Source: Hydnum rufescens UP504 | Lineage: Eukaryota > Basidiomycota > Agaricomycetes > Cantharellales > Hydnaceae | Reading direction: 5' to 3' | Assembly: GCA_014904985.1 (NCBI GenBank) | Contig: MU128938.1 | Location: 131,284 to 195,283 of the forward strand | Length of the DNA: 64,000 nucleotides | Shown: positions 51,827 to 64,000 of the stretch, piece by piece | Layout of the letters: each line of letters starts with the position of its first letter | How positions within the stretch are numbered: the first letter of the stretch is position 1 | Program-made: the position numbers and the translations under genes | Notes under the pieces: generated by a model | The model's input: only the letters and a program-made list of their open reading frames with translations | Told to the model about the DNA's origin: nothing | The model's database searches: none

Positions 51827-52156
51827 ATGCATCTCATGTACACCCTTGATGCAAGCGGAAAGAGACTCTATACCCTCCAAGTGAGCGCTTATTTCATTGT
51901 GGATATAACCCGAATTAATCTCAATCACTTTCAGAAAATGACAGCCGATGGGAAAGTGACCAAGTCGGCTCACCCAGGTACCTGTCGTTTCGCTATCTCC
52001 CTCTCTAGGTCACAGATACCGCGAGCACGCATTCTCAGATCCTTCCTGTGTTATACAGCTCGCTTCTCCCCAGATGACAAGTTTTCTCGTCACCGTGTTA
52101 CGATTAAAAAGCGGTTCGGCATCCTACCGACCCAACTGCCCTCGAAAAAACTGTGA
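51827..52156 (+). CDS. NOP10: NOP10, H/ACA snoRNP core protein
   Basis: NOP10 is one of the four core proteins of H/ACA ribonucleoproteins, which guide pseudouridylation and stabilise telomerase RNA in many eukaryotes. It bridges the Cbf5 catalytic subunit and NHP2. Three exons (51827-51880, 51935-51977, 52059-52156) total 195 bases and give 64 residues, the usual family length. The sequence reads [18 protein letters not shown], then [14 protein letters not shown], then [18 protein letters not shown] and [10 protein letters not shown]. All phases fit and there is no frame break. An open frame 27 codons upstream is in phase, but the family always starts at this MHLMYT methionine. Confidence 0.95.
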   Translation: MHLMYTLDASGKRLYTLQVSAYFIVDITRINLNHFQKMTADGKVTKSAHPGTCRFAISLSRSQIPRARILRSFLCYTARFSPDDKFSRHRVTIKKRFGILPTQLPSKKL

Positions 52157-52397
52157 CTTGGCCCAGATCTGTCGAACCCACGCCGTTATTTTTTTTCAAG
52201 GTTAATCATACCCTCTATGTGTCCGAACCGTAGGCCGGCGCCTCGTGCGATTAGTGCTCCGATATCCTTGTATCATTCAGCCTCGAAATACACATTCTCT
52301 TTCACATATTTCATGTCGTCTCACGGGAGAGCGAGCGGGGATGTGATTATTTCTGCACATTAATCTACTTTGTCTAAGCATCCACCATGTGCCAACT

Positions 52398-53563
52398 TTA
52401 TGCGGTGCCGACCTGCAATCTCCGTACTTCATCTGCGAAACTCTGGCCACCCTCGAGTTCTATCCCTTCCCCAACTTTCCACTTGGTGAACTGAAGCACA
52501 TCGACGCCCACAGGACTCTTGATATCCCTCGAATCAGCCCACTGCCGAAAGTAATCCCGCACAGACGTATCTGGGTCTTGGAACATGAGTGCAGGTTGAT
52601 CGTAAAGTGCCAGGGGACTTTCATTCTCCCAAGGGCAGCCGACGACGATGATATGTCGGGGAAGATGGAATGGGTCTCCATCCCGACAACTTGACGAGCC
52701 GCAGAGCGAGAAAGTTTGGAAAAGTCGGCGGCAAACGGCTTCCGACGCTAATAACTTATTGTAAATTTGCTGCCGTCACCGTACTCGGGTTCGAAGGCGT
52801 ATTGAGACCAAGAGTAACGAGGGATGCGATGCTCCCTGCTTGCGACCTTGAAGAGGAAGACGACGAGACTCCGCCGTGGACGTACGATCCCAGCCGCACC
52901 CCTCGCACTGGATTTGATACGATCACTGCTGCCCGCCTGAAGGATATTTTCTCTCCAAGCTTCGCCATCGCATCTCGTATTGAAGATGATATTGTGGATT
53001 GGCCCTGGGGCACAGACGATGCTTCCGCCGAATGAGAGAGCAGGGGTGCATCATTGAAGGCGTCCGGCACTGGATACGAAATGAAATCCGAGGGGGAACG
53101 CACGCCTGGTTGTGGTTCAGCGTAAAATGCAATGGTGTGCGCAATGTCGAGTGCAAGTGTGTAAAATAACTCATTCCGGGCCACGAAGTCCGTCTCGCAA
53201 TTGAGCTCAATCATGGCCGCTCTTAGTGCGCCAGCAGGCCCTGCAGGCGTAGCACCATCGGCCAGGACGGCACTTCCCACCAGTCCATTCCCAGCCGTCC
53301 GACCTTGGAGTTTAGCAGCTTTCTTCGCACCACTGACAGCTAGGTCTTTTTCTAGCCAAGAAAGAGCGCATCGATATCGTTTGAGGTTGCATTAAGAGCC
53401 TCGCGTGCTTTATTCAAGGATACTTGGGTTCGTTTCCGAGCTCGGCGACAAGCTTTATTTGAGAGCAAGCAGGAGACGAAATGGAAAAACCACGCGTCAA
53501 ACACGATGATGCGGTCGAAATAGGGTGAGCAATACGCAAAGATCGACTTAAAGCGCCAAACAT
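52398..53563 (-). CDS. TSF1: Mitochondrial elongation factor Ts (three frame steps)
   Basis: EF-Ts is the nucleotide-exchange factor for mitochondrial EF-Tu. The start at 53563 gives an Arg/Ser-rich presequence (MFGALSRSLRIAHPISTASS), then KLVAEL and RKRTQVSLNKAREALNATSN (UBA-like N-domain), WLEKDLAVSGAKKAAKLQGR, IELNCETDFVARNELFYTLA (the TDFVARN signature), ARQVVGMET, ALYDQPALM, TSVRDYF and the C-terminal KWKVGEGIE. Single bases seem to be missing near 53437, 53361-53363 and 52628-52630. A 32-base GT-AG gap near 52760 restores the frame between SNPST and RRKPFAADF, which would be an unusually short intron. The gene lies between NOP10 and NAF1 on the opposite strand. Confidence 0.88.
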
Positions 53564-53636
53564 CCTCTACGTCAAAGTAGGCGTTGAGGCAATTGAATGC
53601 CGGAAGCAAAAAAGCTTGACCATTTTTGCGCGATCC

Positions 53637-55921
53637 ATGGACATGACAGGTGTGCATGGGACATCTTCTAGTGTTCCTGGTGCTACTACGTCTCCAGATC
53701 CACAGTCGCTATTCGTGGAGACATCTCATTTTGATGATCTGGCGTTGATCTCGTCATTTGCTGAATCTCCAAAGCTTGTGCCGCGTGCCCCTTTGCCCAA
53801 TCGAAATGATGAGGGCCAGTCCAAGGTTATGCCGAGAACACAGCAGGAACCTGGGCCGGAAGCTTCACTCTTGCCCATTCTAGATGAAGATGCTGCCACC
53901 ACAAACAGCGAGGAGGAAGTAGAGGAGGTACTATCCCCAGTGCGACGTTCCACTAGGACAGCCAAGTAAGTCGACGTAGTGCCCTCTTGTAGTGTATGTC
54001 TGCCCACTGACTCCGAGTGATATTGGAGAAGATATCCCGATGCATCCGACTCTGATTCAGGTAGTGATTCGGACTCGAGCTCGTCGAGCTCCGGGCCGAT
54101 GACACGCGCCAAACACATGGAACTGAAGCGGGTATTGATGGTCTCACTACTAGTCTTTCAAACCGTGGGACAGGAGGCGCATCTGACGTCGATGAGGACG
54201 AATACGCTGGCCCTATTGCTGTGAATCCCTCTTCTTTCAATACGAAGAACGAGATCATACCAATCCCGAAACTGCCTACGATTGCTAAAGTCGATGACGA
54301 CGAAGAACTAGAGGCTGTCGGAGAAGTGATGAGCATCGTGGGCACCGTGGTCATCGTCAAGGCCTATCAAGACGGTAGTAATCGGGTTCTGGACACAGAC
54401 AGTATGCTCGTCTTCGAGGATCGGAAAGTGCTAGGCCTTGTGAGTCATGGAATCCTGAATTATGCCTCATTCCACCACCTAATGTTACAGGCTAGATATA
54501 CGAAACATTTGGTCCAGTTCTACATCCGATGTATACTGTCCGTTTCCCAACGGTCGCCGATATGGACCCAAATGTTGTCCAGACGTCCAGAAAGGTCTTT
54601 CATGTCGCCAAACGGAGCTCATTTCTCTTCACGAGCGCCCTCCGTACAATTAAAGGTAGTGACGCAAGTAACCTTCACGATGAGGAGATTGGGGAGGACG
54701 AAATGGAATTCAGCGATGATGAACAGGAAGTGCAATTCCGAGCTCGTCTTTCCGCAAGGTGATTGTATCAACTCTAACGAGCTTCCATGGTTATATTCAC
54801 GGGATATATCTCAGACGACGCGTAAAGGACTCCACGGCACCAAACCCCCAATCGTCTCCAATCCTACCCCCTCTTCATATACCTCCTCGACCTGCACCCT
54901 CCAAAGATGAGGACACCGATATATTCTATGGTGATGCATACGACGATCCGAAGCCCGTATTAACATCAGGACTCCATTCGCTACCAAATCGGCCACTACC
55001 CACCGCTTACGATGAAGTGTCCCCATATGACGACTCACCTATTCCTTCCACTTCAAGTGGTCCTGTGACTGTTTCCCACATAGCGCCCCCTATGTCCCTA
55101 CGAAGCTGAGGAGGCACGAGAGGGAACGAGGGTCAAGAGGGGTCGAGGAAGTGCTCCCCTTGGGCCTGCTCTTGGCAGATCCTCCTCCTCTTCATCACCT
55201 ACTCCAGCACGAGGGGGACGAGGAAGAGGGGGCCCAAGGGACGGTCCATGAGGGCACGCGGGAATCGTGGACGGGGGCGGGGAGGGGGCAATCGCAGCCA
55301 CCGCGACTCTTCATCTTCATTCCATGTTCCTCATTCCCCCACTTCTCCCACCATTTCACCAACGAGGGATGCAGAACCAGTGGAGGAATATGATCCGCGT
55401 AAACCTGAACTCCCTCGCTCACTATCTCCAGCATCACTCGCCATTGCTCGTGCCACAGGAGACTGGAATTCTGCTGCCCCTCCGACGTCATCCTTTGTGC
55501 AGAACCAACAGCCATTCCAACCTTATGGATACGGGAATCACCCCTCCTCTTCCTACTTACCCGGGATGGGTGTTGGGATGGGGACCCAGATGCAATACGG
55601 GCAATCCTACGTTGCACCGCACATCAATCCTCGCTTTGCCAATGCTGCCAGTTTCAACTATCAATTATGGGCCCAACAGTTGCAGGCTCAAATACAACAG
55701 ACACATTGGATGCAGCAGGAAATGCACAGCCATCGTATCAACAGGATGGGTATTCTTACACTCCAGAGCAGCAAGAGCAAGGACAGCGAGCAGGGGAATA
55801 CGATGTATCCGACCAGCCACAGCCTGTGTTTCACGGGACACGGAGTGACCGTGTTTCTGGGGATGTTGGTGGGATAGGGCCATCCATGGAGGAGGGAGAA
55901 CAGCAGTGGAAATCCACGTGA
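53637..55921 (+). CDS. NAF1: NAF1, H/ACA snoRNP assembly factor (about four frame steps)
   Basis: NAF1 is the nuclear factor that holds Cbf5 during H/ACA RNP assembly and is later replaced by GAR1. The N-terminus is acidic and Ser-rich. The GAR1/NAF1 core reads GTVVIVKAYQDGSNRVLDTD, SMLVFEDRKVLGL, then after an intron YETFGPVLHPMYTVRF, SRKVFHVAKRSSFLFTSALR, IKGSDASNLHDEE and DEMEFSDDEQE. A Pro-rich linker, an RG-rich part (RARGNRGRGRGGGN) and a Gln/Tyr-rich tail follow, ending QQWKST. One base appears to be missing at about 54131-54133, 55085-55090, 55246 and 55719, each in a short homopolymer. The start is 74 bases from the divergent EF-Ts start. Confidence 0.9.
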
Positions 55922-55973
55922 TAAATAGCAATTGAGCTTGAACCTTGTTCGGGTTGGACTCAACGTTGCCGTG

Positions 55974-56288
55974 ATGGATCAGAAGAACGTAAAAAAGGGA
56001 GAGCCGCAACCGCAGCGTCAACATTCATCACCACTATCATCGCCTGCCTCTCGATCTCTATGGGAAAGCTACCAAGGTAAATGATGAACACCGTTCGTGG
56101 TGGGGACTTGAGAACATGCATTCATTTCGTTTTTTCCTCTTCTTCTGCGCATATTAGCATTGCCCCGACGCCAACAATTGGGGTTTGCCGCAGTATTAGC
56201 TGCAACTGGAGCGTTGGGGCTGTATGTGTCGGATTACTTGGAATATTCGGCGAAGGCCGACAGTGGGGAGCAGCACAAAGGCGGATAG
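55974..56288 (+). CDS. Tiny single-pass membrane protein, function unknown
   Basis: Two exons (55974-56076 and 56158-56288) give about 77 residues: a polar N-terminus starting MDQKNVKKGEPQPQ, then LPRRQQ and the hydrophobic helix LGFAAVLAATGALGLYVSDY, then a short charged C-terminus. The intron has GTAAAT and TTAG ends and joins in phase. The shape resembles small mitochondrial or ER membrane proteins, but I cannot name a family. It sits 53 bases after NAF1 and about 170 before UAP1. Confidence 0.6.
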
Positions 56289-56459
56289 CAACCTCCATAT
56301 AATACTTCTCATCAGTCCCGCTCTACAACGGCCGGTGTGTACGGCAGAAATTCGGGGTGGGTTATGGATGCGTTGGCCGCACGAGTGAACTTGGATGTCA
56401 TCGTTGACTTGGTGACATAAATGAAAATTTCCTGCTTCCTTGTAGCACAATTCACAGCT

Positions 56460-58012
56460 ATGAGCCAATATGAAAAACAGTTAGAGCGTTACACCAAGGC
56501 GGGACAAGCCCACGTCTTGCAATTCTACGACAGCCTGGATGAGAAGGAAGGCAAGGTACTGCTGGACGCGGCTTCCCAGATCGATGTCGAACGCGTAAAC
56601 CGCGTGTTCGCATCTTCTGTCAACGTAGACACATCCGCGCGCGACGCAGAGCCAATCCAGCCGCTTCCAGATGATGCATTCGATAGTACCATCGGCGAGG
56701 ACAAGGCATCCCAAGTGCAGGAATGGCGTAAGATCGGGCTGGAGGCTATCGCAGCTGGCAAAGTGGGCGTGTTACTCATGGCTGGGGGACAGGGTACTCG
56801 TCTAGGCAGTTCTGATCCAAAGGGGTGCTACGATATCGGTCTTCCCTCACACAAACCCCTATTCCAGCTCCAAGCAGAACGGATCACTCGCCTCCAGGCC
56901 GTGGCTGAGCTCGAGCTTGGAAAACCAGATGGATCTGTGTTCATCCCGTGGTATATTATGACCAGCGGGCCAACACGTCCCGCCACGGAGTCTTTCTTCC
57001 AGAAAAATGATTTCTTCGGCCTTGCTAGGGCAAATGTCATTTTCTTCGAGCAAGGTTCGTTTTCTGCCTTCTTTCTGCGATTTTTGGGTCTCCAATGAGC
57101 TGTCTGTCTTGGATTTGCGTAGGCACATTACCATGCTTCTCCCCGGATGGAAAAGTAATCCTCTCCTCCCGGCATGAGATTGCTACGGCCCCAGATGGGA
57201 ATGGTGGTCTCTACGCAGCGTTGCGCCAGCCACTATCTTTATTGGATGATACCCACACAGTCCTGACGGACCTAAAATCACGCAACATCGACTACGTACA
57301 TGCATACGCCGTAGACAACTGCCTCGTCCGTGTCGCCGATCCTGTCTTCCTCGGTGCCTCCATCGCCAAAAAAGCGGATTGCGCCGCCAAAGTCGTACCC
57401 AAATCTTCTGCCTCTGAAGCCGTAGGCGTCGTCGCCATCAAAGGTGACGTGTTCAGCGTCGTAGAATACAGCGAAATCACAAAAGAGCAGGCCGAGCGCA
57501 TCGATCCACACAAGCCAGGCCAACTCGCCTTTCGCGCCGCAAACATCGCGAACCACTTCTACACGCGCGAGTTCCTCGAGCAGGTCGAGTCGTTCGAGGA
57601 CCGCATGACCTTCCACATCGCACACAAGAAGATACCGTACTGCACGCCCAACGGCGAGGTTGTCGCCAAGCCGCCCAAGCCCAACGGCATCAAACTCGAG
57701 CTGTTCGTGTTCGATGTGTTTCCCTTCGCGAAGCGCATGTTCGTCCTCGAAGTGGTGCGGAACGAAGAGTTCAGCCCTTTGAAGAACGCGCCCGGTACGG
57801 GATCGGACGATCCTGATACCAGCCGCAGGGATCTGCTCGTGCAGCAGCGGCGATTCTTGGAGCGTGCGGGTGCAAGCGTGGCGGACGATGCTGTGATCGA
57901 GGTCTCTCCCCTCGTCACTTACGCGGGCGAGGGTCTCGAGAGTGTGAAAGGCAAGACCTTCTCTCGTTCTGGTCTCGTGGAGAGTGTGGAGAGCCTTGAC
58001 GCTCTCGAATAA
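56460..58012 (+). CDS. UAP1: UDP-N-acetylglucosamine pyrophosphorylase
   Basis: This cytosolic enzyme makes UDP-GlcNAc from UTP and GlcNAc-1-phosphate, feeding chitin, N-glycan and GPI-anchor synthesis. The two exons (56460-57054, 57123-58012) have no frame break and encode about 494 residues. Visible motifs are the nucleotide-binding loop VGVLLMAGGQGTRLGSSDPK, YDIGLPSHKPLFQLQAERI, FIPWYIMTSGPTRPATESFF, EQGTLPCFSPDGKVIL, APDGNGGLYAAL, VDNCLVRVADPVFLG, FRAANIANHFYTREFLE and FVFDVFPFAKRMFVLEVVR, with the C-terminal VSPLVTYAGEGLE. An upstream in-frame ATG at 56421 exists, but MSQYEKQL fits the family start better. The second exon has higher GC than its neighbours. Confidence 0.95.
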
Positions 58013-60205
58013 TATGTGCGCTTCATTATCTCTTCCAATATTCTCTTGCCCCAGAGGAGTCTCATTCACTTATTTTGGATAATGTGGCCTTCAATTCTGA
58101 CACGGATACTGACATTTATGTATCACAACTCAAATCACTGTTCATAGCTATCATCTATGTGGGACAAGACAAGCAGAGCTATGAGCCTGGGACGCCTTGA
58201 ACCACAGAAATCCCCGCTACCTAAGCGGGTCTTGAAACCGGAAATTCTCAGAATCGTTATGAAATTCTTGTGACCCCTGAAAAAAGTGGGAGTGGTCTGC
58301 GTGATCTTGTCCCTCATTCCATCCCCTGTCCCTCTATGTTTGTCTCAGAGAGCTTTATGTCCTTTAGTATGTATCACCTTGCCGGTTGAATTTCCGAATA
58401 TCTCATGCCCGCCTTCTTCTATTGGCATTACTGTTGGATGTACAGGACCTAGGGAAATCATGCCGCCATGTGCCGATAATCATGGATTACGTGAGCGAGT
58501 TAGGCTGGGATGTGCAGCAGTCAGGAATCAAGCCCATCCTACCCGGGGAGGTCAGCTCGCTTTGAGTTAAAGAGTACAGAGCAGTGCTTCCCTTGCACTA
58601 ACTACTTCGATGAGAACTTCTCAAGCTCTGTTTTTCGAGATGACTTTTCACCGTATCCGAGACGAGGTCGCATAGTCATTTGCACTTGCCTCTCCCGCTC
58701 CGAGAGCCTGAAGTACACCCTGTTCTAAATCTTCAATCGGTTCGAAGCTAAGGCCTTAGTGTTGCCCCCAATTCCAAGCGTGGATTGCCATTATGTAAGA
58801 CATCAAGTTTAGCAGGAATTCAGTTCGACTCCAGCTATTTCAGTCATTAAACGGACAGCGTAATCTGTGCCTATCTCTGGTTACACTAACGAAAACTACC
58901 TAACCTTCCATATACCAAATAAATCACATCAAAAGCCTCGATGTAAAACACCTCAGAATACCATGCAGCTTTGGATTGCTCTGGCGTATGGTGGATCAAC
59001 CTGAAGGGAGCGGGCTGTGCTGCGCAGTCGGCCCGATGACCTGAAATTGCAATCCAATAAGGTTGAATCTAAGTCGCCAGACACAAGCAGTACAGTATCA
59101 AATAAAGAAGCGGGGGGGGGATCGAGATACCAAGTGCAATCAGAACCAGTTAATCGACTCGAACCTAAATAGTAGGTAAAAGGACAACTGGAACCATTAG
59201 GGTGCGCTGCAATCGCAGATGATGATTCTGAGTGCCACTTGCCATGAGATCTGCGATATCAGTCAGTGTCAGAGACAGGTCCAGGAATCCCTGACTCTCA
59301 AAACAACAAATATAAATCCCAGGTAATCCATTGTCCAACAATAATAGCATGTAGTGTTGCAATGCAGGAAACTTCCAGCAGCCACCCTGCATTTTGAGCA
59401 CATCTACTCAGGTTTTGACAAGAACCGACTGGCAGCGATGCGCGTGGGTGGGGCCGTATCGTATCGTATCGTTTTGGTTAAAATTACAGTACTCAGCTTT
59501 CAAAGATTTCCACTGGGCACTCATCTCAGGGGGAAGGGAGGACTCACTCAACATTCCGGAGCAATGGCCTGCTCTCCCGTGACAAGTCTCAAGGGAATGG
59601 CATTGGTTCCTCATATCTAGGGTGGCTCTCCTCCGGCAGCACACGATGCGGGAACACTAAATGGATTAATGGACGTGTGTGGGGGATATTAGCTTTACGT
59701 GGGTCCCAGTGTAGAAGCACACGTCATTCGTAAAATAGCAGGGGGAATGTAAAAAGGGTCGTCTGTAGGGTTTAGGAATTGAATGAACCAAAGAGCGTGG
59801 GGTGTGGGAGATACTACTAATGAAGACAACGAGGGAACGACCTGAGGCAGCAAAATTTTCTGACGGTGGGGAAACATAATCAGTAGTACTTCGAGGGGAC
59901 AAGAGAATGTCGAAAGGAGGGGTATCTTTTCTGAATGTCTTGGAACAGCAAGTGAGATGCCAGCCTTTGCGCGGCGCCAAAGGACCCAGAGAGTCAGAGG
60001 GGGCAAGACGAGTGCAGAAGGGCCTGGATGATGATATAAGGAAGAAAGAGTGTTTGGGATGCATGATTACAGAAGAGTTGGATGGGGGGGGATGATGTGT
60101 GTTGGTGGACATAGAGACAAAACTTGAGAAAGCGATTTATCGACGGTAGTTGGTGTATATGGATGAAGGATCATAAACAGCGCGCAGTGGGCCACTGACA
60201 TAACA
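58013..60205. other. Convergent spacer, no supported gene
   Basis: About 2.2 kb between UAP1 (+) and the AGC kinase (-). It contains a short (CGTAT)n run at about 59456-59474 and G-runs at about 59114-59122 and 60087-60094. Several frames of 60-150 codons exist on both strands without domain or exon support. Confidence 0.4.

Positions 60206-64000
<3,795 letters not shown>

Noticed and set aside
57278..58069. 263-codon open frame on the minus strand
   Set aside because: It lies entirely antisense to UAP1 exon 2, whose strong codon bias and high GC leave the opposite strand free of stops. It has no family pattern.

Overview
The window is nuclear DNA of a filamentous basidiomycete fungus. The genes are dense and split by many 50-80 base GT-AG introns, and the core genes read as basidiomycete-type proteins: a chitin synthase with a myosin motor, a Hog1 MAP kinase, PTPA, and an AGC kinase with a long tail. 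A Rhizoctonia/Ceratobasidium-like member of the Agaricomycetes is my best guess, but that is an impression from gene content and not a proof.

Layout. 1-3.3 kb: sparse sequence, then an F-box protein (-). 3.7-10 kb: RIB7 (+), mitochondrial ribosomal protein uS17 (-), a small coiled-coil protein (-), casein kinase 2 beta (+) and HOG1 (+). 10.7-16.7 kb: VPS15 (-). 17.6 kb: a tRNA-Ser with a tiny intron. 18.5-22.2 kb: a broken RPC4/RPC53 (RNA polymerase III) locus and seryl-tRNA synthetase (+). 23.1 kb: a small inverted-repeat element. 23.9-27.6 kb: an unrecognised protein with three internal repeat modules. 27.6-30.4 kb: about 3 kb with no supported gene. 30.4-37.2 kb: a single-pass membrane protein (+), GH47 mannosidase (-) and serine palmitoyltransferase LCB1 (+). 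38-40 kb: poorly supported Ser/Thr/Pro-rich reading frames. 40.4-46.6 kb: myosin-motor chitin synthase (-). 46.8-48.3 kb: PTPA (+). 49.4-51.2 kb: a TauD-type dioxygenase (+). 51.8-55.9 kb: NOP10 (+), mitochondrial EF-Ts (-), NAF1 (+). 56-58 kb: a tiny membrane protein and UDP-GlcNAc pyrophosphorylase (+). 60.2-64 kb: an AGC kinase (-) that runs off the right edge.

Functional links. UAP1 makes UDP-GlcNAc, the substrate of the chitin synthase. NOP10 and NAF1 both serve H/ACA snoRNP assembly. HOG1, CK2 beta, PTPA and the AGC kinase are signalling genes. RPC4, the tRNA gene, SES1, uS17m and EF-Ts belong to transcription and translation. Most of this is ordinary housekeeping, not an accessory island.

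Quality caveat. At least 20 single-base frame steps interrupt otherwise well-conserved genes, usually in short homopolymers. CK2 beta, HOG1, uS17m, PTPA, NOP10 and UAP1 read through cleanly. I read most of the steps as uncorrected sequencing indels, so a disrupted frame here is weak evidence of a true pseudogene. All exon joins were made by eye.
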